A stretch of 64,000 nucleotides of DNA from Harmothoe impar (GCA_947462335.1 OX381709.1:39612904-39676903); one strand, 5' to 3'. Positions 49,099 through 61,257 are shown, counted from the stretch's first letter. Numbers and translations: made by a program. Notes: generated by a model not told the origin, from the letters alone.

Positions 49099-49350
49099 TA
49101 CACGGAGAAAAATGTACGAGTCAGCCAGACTCTCTGTAGCTACTCTCCCCCCTGCATTGCTTGAATCTCTGTTGAAAGCGAGTCCTGCATATTAGTCTGG
49201 TATACTCACAATGTTTCGGTCTCTCTCTCCCTTCAAGACTCTGATAATACTCAAGGGAGATATTCCAGCTATAAAAGAGTCAAGGTTAGCTAGACGCTTA
49301 AGAGAGAGTCCAGCATTGTTTCCCTGGCACTCTGGCAATGCTAGACTCTA
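49099..49350. mobile_element. Partial repeat element in VRP7 3' region
   Basis: TACACGGAGAAAAATGTACG at the left end, then variants of GAGTCCAGC/CTGGACTC, matching the element at 26,385-27,332. Compared with VRP6, this insertion separates the VRP7 stop from its polyadenylation signal by an extra 250-300 bases. No right terminal repeat was identified. Confidence 0.6.
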
Positions 49351-49423
49351 GAATTCAGCTATGCATGTTCTTGTTGCAGTGACGGCTACCTTGATATAGC
49401 ATGGCTATTTGATAAAAAATAAA

Positions 49424-50239
49424 ATGTGGCAATATCGGAATATTAGTAGTGATTTGTCTTTGTCTTTGTTTTAACTCAGATTTCAGTATTTATTGGATTG
49501 AAATCCGGCAAACCGGCAACTGCAAAGCTTTGGGTTGACAGGGGTGGCAGGAGTGACAGGGGTGACAGGGTGACCCAGTAAACAAAAAACGTTATACAAC
49601 ATTCCGTAACGTTTTATGACGTTTCTCTAAGGCTCCTTACTATGGCGAAACATTATATAAATTTTAAAACGTTATTCTCATGTAAACTAACGTGCTTTTT
49701 TGTTAGCTGGGGAGTGGCCGGCGTAGTGGATTGATTGAGTGAAGACCCTACTTACAGTTTTTTTTCTGGCATTCCTGAGATTATAACATGCGCAGTTATC
49801 TTATCTATGTATTATGTGGAGCTATCTATAATTATACAGAACAACAGAACATGCTTTAGCCTTCACCATATATTCTAATCTGGCCACTCCCTGACCCCCA
49901 GAATCTATCTACGCAACACTGGACAGTGTAAGGGAGTGATCATATTTTAAAAACGAGGGAGGGGGTGAATTGGAAGAGGAGGGACCAATAAGAATTGGAT
50001 CCCTGCAAGAGACCACAAACGATATTTGAAATCCTATTGAGCGGCGCAGGTTGGGGGGGGGGCATCCATATTCTCGAAATAATGTGTGCGTAAAATGAGT
50101 GGCCCCCCCTTTTTGTAAAAAAATGACCACTTCCTAAGACCATGCTCAAGTGACGTGTCAGGTCTCTTTCTGCATCCACTGATGCATGCCCGTGCTAACC
50201 TGCTAACCAGTTCCCGGCGGTTGTTACCAGACCATCATC
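49424..50239. other. Spacer between VRP7 and VRP8
   Basis: Includes an AACGTT foldback (49,574-49,711) and G-rich runs near 49,965-50,060. No TATA box was recognised before VRP8. Confidence 0.5.
49574..49711. mobile_element. AACGTT foldback element, copy 2 (inverted)
   Basis: Starts CCCAGTAAACAAAAAACGTT and ends TTTTTTGTTAGCTGGG, the reverse orientation of the copies at 39,204 and 57,554. The central GGCTCCTTACTATGGCG corresponds to the AGGAGCC centre of the others. Confidence 0.85.
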
Positions 50240-51851
50240 ATGATGTTCGTAATATTGGTGACATTGACTTTGCTCCATGTAAGTAGATTTAAGAGTGTTA
50301 TCTACATTATCTTTGTGTCCATATGAGTTAGAGAGACTTCGAAATATAATGTGCAACAAGCTTTTGATTATTATGATGTTACCAGATAATGTTTATAAAT
50401 TCCACTCGTGACTCACCATTATATACAGTTCTATGGGAGTAGCTATTTAAGAACAAGGAGGCAGGGTAGAGGGACTGAAGAATGTTGATCCTTTTAGACT
50501 GCCAGAGAGGAATGTCACGTTACCGAAATCGAAAGAGCGAGATAATTTCATAACTAGTCCTGCTTGCTCATAGACACTTGATTATGTCTTATCATAATTA
50601 TGTTAGTCAGCAAAATAAATAGTCCCAGAATGCTTCAATACGGTATATCAATATTTATGATGGCATACATACAGAACTATAGAGAATAATGTTCACAATG
50701 AGATTCTATCATCATAATAGTACCCTCCTCCTGTTTCCTCCAGGTGGTGATCTCGACACCCTGGGCACCCCTGACAGCACTGGGAGACGACAAAGGTAAC
50801 TTTGTGTGGTCCAGCTTTGGCAGTGTGGCAAGATGGCAGATGTCTGTCTATGAGGCCAGGCTGGTCAACGAGAAGTGGAAGCTGTTGGGGCATCATGGCC
50901 AGAGGAACTGGGCTGATCTTGAGGAGAACGTCCATTCCTTCAGGTATAGGAATTTAGGATCCATGCAGAGTTTGTTATTATCATAATGTCACTAGGTATA
51001 AGTATGGTGGTACGTTGGGAGTCCTGCCAGTGTTCACGTGAAAATGTGTGATGTGTGCACTTTGGACTAAAGTTAAAATAATCATGGATGATTAATTTTA
51101 ATTCATATTTCTTTCAATAAATTGTACATGGTTCTCTAAAATAACAGTATATATAAGGATTGCTTGCTGATACTAGTAAGAGATGTGTCTATAACTATTA
51201 TAACTAAAATGTACTGTCCATTGTAGAGATAACACAGCTAATAAGACAGCCCTTGCCAAACCAACCACCTTCACCCAGATCTGGAACTGCCAAGGAGACT
51301 CTACATGGAAGAAAGGCTCCTTCTGGAGACTAACATGTCCCAAAGGTACAATAGAATATCATTAGATTAAATAGAATCGTAAATTCCTACTTTGTCATGG
51401 TGGATATTGATAATACCATTAAACTCATGGCTTCACAGCGGTTGTAGACCATCCATCTATGAATGGGATATGTCCTAAGTTCCTGTCACTAATAATCACT
51501 GATGATCTACACAACTAGACTGAGGTATCATCACTTTGCCTTTCTCCCCACATTATAGGTTATGTGTCACTAGGTGATGCTGTCTTCGCCAGTAACAGTC
51601 TCAAGTCACCCCCTGCTGCCTTGTATGAGAGGTTCCGCTGTGTGCGCAGTGACCTCACAGAGAAGTGTCGAGGCTGGGGCTACAAGATCTGGGACAATGG
51701 GAACAGTATAGCCAAGAAGTCAGTCTCAGTGTGGCCTCCAACCCCTGAGACTACAGCCTGGTCAGAGTTCTTCTTCACTAATACAGAGCTGGAGTCGTGG
51801 CCCAAAGTCCAGCCCTACTGCCTCAAGAAGACATCCTTTGACTTGCTGTAA
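50240..51851 (+). CDS. VRP8: secreted Vps62/DUF946-like repeat protein (4 exons)
   Basis: Exons 50240-50278, 50744-50943, 51227-51345 and 51559-51851 code 216 residues. MMFVILVTLTLLH plus VVIS forms the signal peptide. Repeat 1: VWSSFGSVARWQMSVYEA then WKLLGHHGQRNW. Repeat 2: FTQIWNCQGDSTWKKGSFW then RLTCPKGYVSLGDAV. Repeat 3: KIWDNGNSIAKKSVSVW then EFFFTNTELE and CLKKTSFDLL. It opens the VRP8-11 subfamily, marked by a 'GHH' in repeat 1, an 'FxQIWN' start and 'SFWR' in repeat 2, and an 'xKSSF' type C-terminus. A fifth cysteine (IWNCQGD) is shared only with VRP9. AATAAA is at 51,970-51,975. Confidence 0.88.
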
Positions 51852-51975
51852 GCCCCACTGCTTGAATGGAACATGGCAATTTTTCTCATTGCTGCTCTCA
51901 ATGTGTCCAGAGGATTTCCTTACAGCCAACATATAATGAATACCATTGCCATCATACTTCCAAATGATAAATAAA

Positions 51976-53013
51976 ATATATATTTCTAAGGTGAGCTTGT
52001 TGTCACATGTGTACCTTGTACAAAAAAGGGTAATGACAATAATCGTTTTTATATATTTGGTGCATCTTTACCATATGACTCAGACAGACAGACACGTGTA
52101 TGATACCTCGAAAATCCTTCTTTGAATATTAAAATGGTATAAATGCAGAGTGAAAGTTGCACTTGAGGTTAGAGTCGACAGCATTTCCACGAACGGTTAT
52201 ATAACTAACTTTTGGGATCGATTGGAAACAAAATATATAATATTATGTTATGTCGTTGAGGGGCAGTAAACTTTATCTAAAAGATATACTATAGTGACGA
52301 TTTCAAGTTGTTATATTGATGATATATATACCGAGATATACTACCCTATAGGTGGTTATCTGCAACTACCACCACCCCAAATTACATCACTGAGTATGCT
52401 TAGCTCAAGAATACATAAGTAGTTATTATTGACAGTAACTTTGCACATGTACAGTTCTAGTGTTTGATACAAAGAAGTGCATGGCTTTACAAAGCATTTA
52501 TTCATCTCATACTGCATATAAACCTTCTTATTAAGTCCTGCGTTTCAAGCCAAATGGCATATTGCCTAGTTACACTCGGTGGTCAATATGGTGTTATTCA
52601 AAGCCTCTGCATTACTGATGTTGATGTAAGCTCTGGTCCTCAGTGAAGATAACATAGTACCATGGTACCACCAGGTGGGGTAATAGGAAATGTTCCCAAA
52701 TACCCTAATATTACCTGCATTAGATTTCACAATATGAATCAATCATAATATATATGAAGAACAGAATTAGGTTATGTTAATCTTACTCCACAGAGGAACG
52801 TAAGAAGGCCATGTCACTATCTAAGCTCTATCTGGCAATAATGCTATTTATATTATTCCCAATACGATGTGAAACTATATAAATGTACACATGTATCAGA
52901 GACACTATGAGGTAATGTGATACCACCAATATAAAGATAACCATGTAAGAGTATCCTACCCATTGCTATATAAGGAGAACAGTCACTACAGGCTCATCAT
53001 TCAAATTGAAATC
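51976..53013. other. Spacer between VRP8 and VRP9
   Basis: 1.0 kb of AT-rich DNA holding the VRP9 promoter at its right end. No other gene or clear repeat was recognised. Confidence 0.5.
52967..52974 (+). promoter_or_regulatory. TATA box of VRP9
   Basis: TATATAAG, 47 bases before the ATG at 53,014. Confidence 0.7.
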
Positions 53014-54467
53014 ATGTTTTTCGTAATTGCACTTCTTGGCATCTGTGTAAGTATGCGTTATATGTTATCTTCCTCATCCTGTACTGAACTGTAGGGTTGA
53101 TTTGTAGCAGTGATGTATGCAATATACGTATTATTTAATTTGACAACTTCTGACACCAACTGTTTACACATTAACAGATCAACGGGTCGTTTCTTAGAAT
53201 ATGAAATAAAATAATTACATTATAGTAAAGTCAACATTATATTCCACTGTCTTCAAAGATAATATACATGTATAAATGTTAAGAAAATCAATCATTGATT
53301 CGCAATACCTACATGAAATAACTCTTTTTTCAGGCCACTGCTCTGGCTGGGCCAGAGTTCTTGGCAGAGAAGAAGGCGCTGCAGGCACTCGCTGACAGTA
53401 AGGGGTTCAGGACGTGGTATGACTTTGGCAGTGTAGCCCGTTACCAGTTGGCCATATGGGAGGCAAACAGGCAGAGCAAGCGCTGGTTCATCATTGGACA
53501 CCATGCCCAATCCAACTGGAATGGCGCTCCTTCTAAGCCAGTGCACGCCTACCAGTACGTAGCAATATATCCCTGTATTGCTCATTCCGACATCATCAAA
53601 ATATCTGTTTATTCTGGCTGATCTAGCCGACGTGCGAAATATTGGTATAATGAATTTGCATACAAATAGCAATAGTGGATAGAATATGAAACAACGTTCC
53701 GATAGGCAGGTAATAATGCAATCAAATACATTCCTTTCCCAATCTAGAGTCAGGAAAAAAAGAAAGACCCTTCAGGGAATGTTAGAAGATGTAATCAGTA
53801 GGCTAGGTGACAATATGATTACCATAACTTTACATTTATCTTCTACAACAGAGACAGCTCTGATGGCCAGGACAGCATGAAGGCACCCACAGGCTTTGAG
53901 CAGATCTGGAACTGCCAGGGTGATACGATGCTGACCAAAGTGTCTTTCTGGAGAATGCAGTGCCCAACTGGTAGGTATTGGAGGGTATTGAGGGATCTGA
54001 GAGAAGCAAATCATTATGCATCAGTTATCAAGTTAAAAAGATCACGAGAAAGTTCTGAATATTTATTGACTAGCAGATGATTAATACCAGTCTCCTTATT
54101 GAAAATTGAATAGCAATAAACAATCGTCAGCATTTGGAATAATCGGTTAATTTATACACACTGTTACCTTCCAGGCTATGTGTCACTCGGTGATGCATTC
54201 TATGGCAGAAATGACCTGAAGACTGCACCAAAGGAGATGTTTGCCAAGTATCGGTGTGTGAACGCCAACCTGACAGAGCCTTGTCAGGGCTGGGGTGTCA
54301 AGATCTGGGACAACATTGGTAGTGTGGCCCGTAAGGCAGCATCTGCCTGGCCCACCGAGGCTAAGGCTACTGGCTACAGTGAGTTCTTCTTTGCTAACTC
54401 AGCTCACAACACAAGGCCAAACGTCACTCCCATGTGCCTCAAGAAATCCTCATATGATGAAATATAA
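53014..54467 (+). CDS. VRP9: secreted Vps62/DUF946-like repeat protein (4 exons)
   Basis: Exons 53014-53046, 53334-53554, 53852-53970 and 54175-54467 code 221 residues. The signal peptide is split: MFFVIALLGIC in exon 1 and ATALAG in exon 2. Repeat 1: TWYDFGSVARYQLAIWEA then WFIIGHHAQSNW. Repeat 2: FEQIWNCQGDTMLTKVSFW then RMQCPTGYVSLGDAF. Repeat 3: KIWDNIGSVARKAASAW then EFFFANSAHNTRP and CLKKSSYDEI. It shares the extra cysteine of repeat 2 with VRP8. The exon 2/3 junction encodes Gln (CA|A) instead of the usual Lys or Arg. AATAAA is at 54,494-54,499. This is the most compact plus-strand gene of the array. Confidence 0.89.
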
Positions 54468-54937
54468 CTTTGTTTTATTTTTCTACATTTCTGAATAAAA
54501 ATGTAACTTGAACAACCAAGTCTTAAAATTATTTAATTTGTGTTACAATCACGGAGTAAATGTACAAAACTATAGCTGCAAGACCATGCGTCAAAACTAT
54601 AATACTGTGGCGGTTTCCTATCATAGAAGACATTAGCTTTACGGCGGATCACCATGTGTCCTTACCCCTAGATAGCAGCTGCACGTGGCATCACGTGTAA
54701 ACCATTAAGTGTGTATTAAGTGATATGCAGCAACATATGGCAAGATGACTCACTCAGGGTCAATTAGCAAACTCATTATTAGATCCAGGATTAATGATAA
54801 GTTGTTTACTGCCACTGTAACTGCACCAAACAGTTGGTGTGTCTCTCAGGCAGCCTTTAGATAATATCACATAACAGATAACGACTGGGATGGATCTAAA
54901 TTATCTAGATGCTTAGTAAACATATTTCTAGTTATGC

Positions 54938-54945
54938 TATAAAAG
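54938..54945 (+). promoter_or_regulatory. TATA box of VRP10
   Basis: TATAAAAG, 60 bases before the ATG. The stretch from here into exon 1 is closely matched before VRP11 (for example GGTTG, CCATACCT and GCTGCAACAATGATG). Confidence 0.85.
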
Positions 54946-54997
54946 GCATGGTCAGTGACCCAACAGGTTGCATTCAAACCATACCTCCGCTGCAACA

Positions 54998-55108
54998 ATG
55001 ATGTACGCTGTCGTTCTCCTCGCCCTTTTGGTATGTCATTTACAAACATTTTTATAATGCTGGTATAATTATTATTATTATTATTATTAATATTATTAAT
55101 ATTATTAA

Positions 55109-55180
<72 letters not shown>

Positions 55181-56198
55181 AAGCCAGAACCGAACACAAG
55201 TGTCAGGTTCTGGCTTGATCTCTCGATATAATCTTTAGATTATGATGATCAACTGAAATTAAAGGCATCCACGGTAGTGGGGGATGACAAATAAGTTAGG
55301 GCAGTTGGTCAGATATTGTGCCAGTTGCTAGGCATAGAATGTTTGGAATTGCTGTTGTAACAGACAGAATGGTCCTAGCTACATGACAATAATTCCAATA
55401 GAATCCCTAGGGCTTGTATACTGGGGGTAGGTATGGTCAAATACCTTCTATTCCCACCTATTGTGCCAGTTGCTAGGCATGGAAGGTTTGGAATTGGTGT
55501 TGCTAGGTAACAGAGCGGTCCTAGCAACATGACGATAGTTCCATTAGAATCCCCAGGGCTTGTATACTGGGGGTAGGTATGGTCAAATACCTTCTATTCC
55601 CACTTATTGTGCCGGTTGCTAGGCATGGAATGTTTGGAATTACTGTTGCTAGGTAACAGAGTGGTCATAGCAACATGACAATAGTTCCATTAGAATCCCC
55701 AGGGCTTGTTTACTGGGGGTAGGTATGGTCAATGCCTTCTATTCCCACTTATTGTGCCTGTTGCTAGGCATGGAATGTTTGGAATTGCTGTTGCTAGGTA
55801 ACACAGTGGTCCTAGCAACATGGCGATTGTTCCAATAGATTCCCCAGGGCCTGTATACTGGGGGTAGGTATGGTCAAATACTTTCTGTTCCCAATGATTG
55901 TGCCCCATTAGGGCAATTGTACTTTTGGGTGATTGACAGGCGGTACCTCAGGTCATCCGCTGACCTGGGGTCACACCTGTCTATCATCTTAGGATTTTGA
56001 TGAAATTTTCATCACAGCAATGATTGTAATAGGTGCCCTACACTGGTATTTGAGGATTCAGCATAAATGTGTGGTAACATATAGGTAGAAATATATATTT
56101 TCTAGCTCTGTATGAAAGGGGTAATGCCATTTGAAGAACAGGATTTGCATAAAATCACTAAAACCTTTTTTGCATGATATCTATAAACACTTGTTTTA

Positions 56199-56242
<44 letters not shown>

Positions 56243-58231
56243 CATTATTATTATTATCATCATTATGATTTGATATATTATGTGGTACATGAACATGTAT
56301 CAATTTGTTCATCATAATGCCTATAGTCTAATGCCACAACTAAGGTGTTGGTTTGAAAAACAACAGTACTAATTTGAGGTCAGTGTACCTAGATAAGGTG
56401 TAGGGGGCCTACGTGTTCCTATGTTTTGAGAGGTTACCATTAAGAGCATTGCATACTAACTGTAATAATTGAATCAAATTTAGTAACTGCAGTGACTCGA
56501 TGTAGATGAAAATATTACAGGTCCAAAGTATTCCTCATGTGGCTAATAGCCTGATGACATCAGACAGATGCAGATGTTAAGAAATAGTAAAGCTATCGTC
56601 CATAGCAGAAATGATAATTGATAAATAACCCTCAGCAGCCATGAGGAACATTGATCTCATAATTGCCATCAAGGCATCAACACATTAGCTTTATTCAGTC
56701 CTGAATTTTGAATCATATTTCTAGGGTGCTGCTGCTGCTGCCCCACTGACATCCACTACTGCCCCAGCCAAAACCACAGCCAAAACCACAGCTGCACCTC
56801 AGGGGACAGCACTGGTTGCTCTGGGTGATAAGCGCGGAAACCAAGTATGGACAGACTTTGGCAGCATAGCCCGTTATGAGATCGGTGTATGGGAGGCCAA
56901 CATCCCCAGTGGTAACTGGAAGCTGCTGGCACACCATGCCCAGTCCAGCTGGGATCCTCTCAAGACAACCATCCATGCTTTCAAGTATGGCGACTTTTTA
57001 ATGTGCTCTTTGTGTATGATTCATGCATAACTTAAATGGTTATATCACACCTCCATTTATTATCTAACTCATGTCCAATCCCAAATATGCTGATCCTCAT
57101 CTATGTCACTGTCTTTCTGCTATCCCCCTAGTTTACATGCTATTTAATATGGAGTTGCTTAACATCCTGCAAATAATTCCTTTTTTCAGGATTATCATAC
57201 AATTACTAAGACATTTTGTTGATTCTCATTACCAGGGATAATACCGCTGCCCAGGATTCCTTTGCTACACCAAAGGACTTTACTCAGATCTGGAACAGTG
57301 ATGGAGACACCATCTGGGGACCTGGCTCCTTCTGGAGAATGGTGTGCCCTGCAGGTGAGTGACCACATGTCTTGAACCTAAGAAGTATATATTTCTAAAG
57401 CAGTTAGCCTCAACAAATTATATCAAATAGGGCTAGAAGGCAAGGTAAAGTTCCCTATCCAGGAGATAAAATTGTTCTGATGAATTCAATGTGCTACAGG
57501 ACTAATTTATTGATTAAACATGGTTACCTTGTTGCACTGTTAATTATGGTATTCCCAGCTAACACAAAAAAAACGCTATTTTGCGTCAAAACAACGTTCT
57601 AAAACTGTATATAACGTTATGACACGGTGAGGAGCCTTAGAAAAACGTTATATAACGTTAAATGACGTTACAAAATGTTGTATAACGTTTTTGTTTACTG
57701 GGTTACAATATAAAGGAATGGTTCTAAAGTATTCCCGAGGTGCCATTAGAGCATTAACTCTCTCTTATTACTTCTCCTGAGGTCTCAAAGACATAAGAAT
57801 AGGGTTGTCTTGTTTGATTGGACATCCGATTGATGACAAGTAGACAATAAAATGATAAATGGTCATTCTTCTTGCATGTTGTTGCTTTTTGGCTGCCAGA
57901 TTTGTTAACTCACAGTAAAATTTTCTTTTCTACCTAAGGCTATGTTGCCCTCGGAGATGTGGTCTTCCCAAGCAAGGACCTGAAGGCTGCTGACAAAACT
58001 ATGTTTGAGAAGTTCCGCTGCATCAAGGAGGATCTGACCGAGGCCTGCCGTGGATGGGGTATCAAGCTCTGGGACAATGATAACAGCATCGCCCGCAAGG
58101 ATGCCTCTGCCTGGCCAACTGCCCCTGAGACTACTGGATACAGCGAGTTCTTCTTCTCCCACACCACACACAATGACAGACCCGCCATCTCACCCAGATG
58201 TATCAAAAAGTCCTCCTTTTCTCTTATCTAA
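54998..58231 (+). CDS. VRP10: secreted Vps62/DUF946-like protein with Ala/Thr/Pro-rich N-terminus
   Basis: Exons 54998-55030, 56725-56984, 57236-57354 and 57939-58231 code 234 residues, the longest of the array. MMYAVVLLALL plus GAAAAA makes the signal peptide. Exon 2 then adds a stretch of about 20 residues rich in Thr, Ala, Pro and Lys (TSTTAPAKTTAKTTAAPQ), like an O-glycosylated linker, before repeat 1: VWTDFGSIARYEIGVWEA then WKLLAHHAQSSW. Repeat 2: FTQIWNSDGDTIWGPGSFW then RMVCPAGYVALGDVV. Repeat 3: KLWDNDNSIARKDASAW then EFFFSHTTHNDRP and CIKKSSFSLI. Intron 1 (1.7 kb) has two (ATT)n tracts and a 145-base tandem repeat; intron 3 has an AACGTT foldback. AATAAA is at 58,278-58,283. Exon 4 is almost identical to that of VRP11. 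Confidence 0.9.
55066..55179. repeat. (ATT)n microsatellite, VRP10 intron 1
   Basis: About 38 ATT triplets with few interruptions. Reads as poly-Asn/Ile open frames that are not genes. Confidence 0.97.
55315..55905. repeat. Tandem repeat, about 145-base unit, four copies
   Basis: ATTGTGCC starts units at 55,315, 55,460, 55,605 and 55,751, with a partial one at 55,897. Each holds GTTGCTAGGCAT, CCTAGCAACATGAC and TACTGGGGGTAGGTATGGTC. Within VRP10 intron 1. Confidence 0.93.
56198..56264. repeat. (ATT)n microsatellite, second tract in VRP10 intron 1
   Basis: About 20 ATT triplets, interrupted by ATC near the right end. Confidence 0.95.
57554..57702. mobile_element. AACGTT foldback element, copy 3
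   Basis: CCCAGCTAACACAAAAAAAA at the start and TTTTTGTTTACTGGG at the end, with the internal ACGTTATAT palindromes and GAGGAGCC centre. Same orientation as the copy at 39,204. In VRP10 intron 3. Confidence 0.85.
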
Positions 58232-58453
58232 GTTACTGACATTTGTATGCTGATATTATTTACCCACTGATACAATGAATAAAAGTACTAAAGACTATTG
58301 CCGTTTCCTACCATATCATTGTGATTCCTAACATTTTTATTTGATACAGGGGAATGTTCATTCGGGAATATATGCCATGTAATGGTAAAAGACATCTTCC
58401 ATGTGTATAATACTTACCTTCATTTAATCTAAGGACCTATACGTTCTAGGATG

Positions 58454-59279
58454 TATCCAAGCTAGCATGGTTATGTTGGGCCAATGTTGGCAATGGTTGG
58501 CACCATCGCAGGCAATAATGGTCCAACATTGGCCCAACGTTGCCATACTGATGTTGGCTCAAATGGAATGCCACCGACCAAAACTACGTTGTGCCATTGT
58601 TGAAATGCCAATGTTGGCGCAACGTTGGCATATTAATGTTGGGCCAATGTTGCATGTCCAACTTCCATTAGAGGGCATGAAAGGTTGTCAGAAGAGATAT
58701 CACCAAGCAGATCCTTTATCTGTCAGCATGAGTGGCCATTAATTGGGCCCCATGTGTGTTAAATAGCTTTTAAAGCAAGGGATATTCCATTCATTGAGCA
58801 CTATAACATACATAATTACCAGCTTTCCCAGTGACATAACAAAATGCAGTAGGATTGCCATGAGGACACCTTTTTTAAGGTAATGGTAGGTATATAAGGC
58901 CTAAAGGATGCGATGGCTGTCTATCACCTCTTGTCCCTTTAAGCTGATATTAAGGTGACTGTTTCTTAACTGATTCTTTTCTTTAGCAGAATAAATCACA
59001 GTTTAGTGATCATTGATACTCTATGAGCATAATACAAAGTTGGAATGGAATACCTCTGGCAAAAACTATGTTGTGTCAATATCTGCACCTGAGGTTGGTA
59101 CACTATCAACATATGACAGTTGGCACAACGTTGGGCCAACGTTGGCATGCTGAAATTGGCTCAAATGGAATGCCCCTAGCCAAAACTACGTTTGTGCCAA
59201 TGTTGGCATGCTGACGTCAGTCCAACCCTCGACTACATTGACCGAACGTTGGGCCAACGTCAGGATGCTAGCTGGGATA
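58454..59279. mobile_element. TTGGGCCAACGTT-rich element with AGCTAGCAT ends
   Basis: TATCCAAGCTAGCAT at the left and ATGCTAGCTGGGATA at the right are near-perfect inverted repeats 826 bases apart. The two end regions are packed with variants of GGGCCAATGTTGGCATGCTG; the middle is unique. Its ends resemble the CCCAGCTAGC ends of the AACGTT family. Confidence 0.75.
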
Positions 59280-59999
59280 ACATCATAACACATCAACAGC
59301 TCAGATTACCATAAAAGCATAGGGAGGGTAGCATAGGATAATTTTGTTGTACCTCAAAATCGTATGGAAAACTCACAAAGATTTCTCACAGGTGGAAAGC
59401 AACTCCTCTACAATCTAATGAGTTTGATGCATGCCCTCCTCGGTATTCATTACCATGGGAGGGGGGTACCATGGTATGTAGTATGAAATATGGCCATACG
59501 GAACATTCGGGTTCATTTTTAACAAAACATTTTTTTGAGTCCTAATCATCAGACCATGTCACTTTAAACCTGGTGATAATAGGCTTGCTTGATACGTTCA
59601 TGATTGGATAGGAAGAGTATGATTATGGCTTGGGTTTGACACGATAATGCATGATATGCGCATAGATATTTAAACCACTCAGACAACATTGCTTAGTGGG
59701 GCCCAAATGTATTTTTACTTGGGCAAGCTGATTTGCTCATATCTGGGTTATGGTCATTTTTGTTCAGGGCTAGTGGTTGTCCAGATGGGCCAGCCCAGAT
59801 TCGAAGTGCCTATCTGGAGCCCAGCTTTATTCCACTGTGAAACAAACTATAAGAATGTACAATTATTTCTGGAGGATGTCAGCATGTTTTTAAAAATATT
59901 TACAATGTATTCATGAAAAGAAAAGTTTTCCTGTGCTTGACCATCTGGGCTCCCACTTATAGCCCTGGATAAAAAGCACCATATCCCAGATATGGGCAA

Positions 60000-60790
60000 G
60001 CCCAGGTGTGGGGCTTTATCCCACAAAGTGTCCTTTATCCCACAAAAAAGTATGGTTTTGTTAGATAAAGGCTGACCACGGGCCTTTATCCCACAAAATT
60101 GGCATTAAAGCACAAAAGCCTTTATCCCACATAAAAAATGCCTTTATCCCACAAAAGCCTTTATATATCACAAAACCTATGTAATAATCATCTCAACTGG
60201 CCTCTATGTATTTGTGATATAAAGTCAAGTTGGTATGTAAGGAGAGTAGTTGTTATTTGAGGGAAATTCGGCATGATATAGATTTTGTAATATAAAGGCC
60301 AGTTGATATGAATATTACATAGGTTTTGTGAGATAAAGGCTGGTTGATATCATTATTACATAGGTTTTGTGATATAGAGGCCAGTTGATATCATTTTACA
60401 TAGCTTTTGTGATATAAAGGCAAGTTGGTATGGGAGGAGAATAGTTGTTATTTGAGGGACATTCGGTCTATCAGACCACTATATAGATTTTGTGATATAA
60501 AGGCCAGTTGATATGATTATTACATAGCTTTTGTGAGATAAAGGCCAGTTGATACTACAATTATGTAGGTTTTGTGATATAAAGGCCAAAGTAGGTATTC
60601 AGTATTTGAGACCAATATAATATGGGTTTTGTGATAAAAAGGCAAGTTGGTATGTGAGGAGAGCAGGTGTTGTTTGAGGGAAATTCGGTATATATAGGTT
60701 TTGTAATATAAAGGCTAGTTGATATGAATATTACATAGGTTTTGTGAGATAAAGGCCGGTTGATATCATCATTACATAGGTTTTTGTGAT
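60000..60790. repeat. Satellite: TTTTGTGATATAAAGGC units
   Basis: Starts with CCTTTATCCCACAAA repeats (60,010-60,170) and continues with about a dozen copies of AGGTTTTGTGATATAAAGGC followed by CAGTTGATAT. A longer unit of about 415 bases is itself repeated (60,224-60,378 against 60,641-60,781). Confidence 0.85.
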
Positions 60791-60869
60791 AATATCTAAT
60801 ACAGTCTCTGAATGGGAATCTCATGGAGAATGTACAAAAATAAACATCAATGTGACCCATAATTATCCC

Positions 60870-60990
60870 AGGTGGTGCTGTGGCACCAAATTGGGCAGCC
60901 CATTCAAAAACCGATCTGAGCCCAAAGTGGGCAGCCCATTCAAAAACAGCCCTGCGCCCAACTTGGTTACCCCGCGTTGGGCCACACTAT
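60870..60990. repeat. Short copy of the 36-base minisatellite
   Basis: CAGGTGGTGCTGTGGCACCA leads into GGGCAGCCCATTCAAAAACC and CGATCTGAGCCCAAAGTGGG, as at 9,761-10,090. Confidence 0.8.
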
Positions 60991-61197
60991 TGCCCAAAGC
61001 GGGGGGCAAAATAAGATGTCCATAACATCTCCCAGGGTCAATCGGTATGATGTCTATGCCAAATCAGCATTTCTTTGTTGCATCAGACAGTTGGTGGATC
61101 TCTCATGCAGCCGTTACATGATGCACCATCATATCTTGGATAATAACGGGTGCACCCACGGTTTAGGTATAGTCATATATAGTGTAGCCTATGGAGG

Positions 61198-61205
61198 TAT
61201 AAAAG
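61198..61205 (+). promoter_or_regulatory. TATA box of VRP11
   Basis: TATAAAAG, 60 bases before the ATG at 61,258, the same spacing as in VRP10. Confidence 0.85.
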
Positions 61206-61257
61206 ACACAGTCAGTAACCTTATAGGTTGTCTTCAGACCATACCTGAGCTGCAACA

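Larger units (their letters stand above)
58284..61197. other. 2.9 kb repeat-filled spacer between VRP10 and VRP11
   Basis: Made mainly of a TTGGG-rich foldback (58,454-59,279), a piece matching 9,608-9,670 (59,570-59,632), a satellite (about 60,000-60,790) and a short minisatellite (60,870-60,990). No VRP exon or other gene was seen. Confidence 0.65.
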
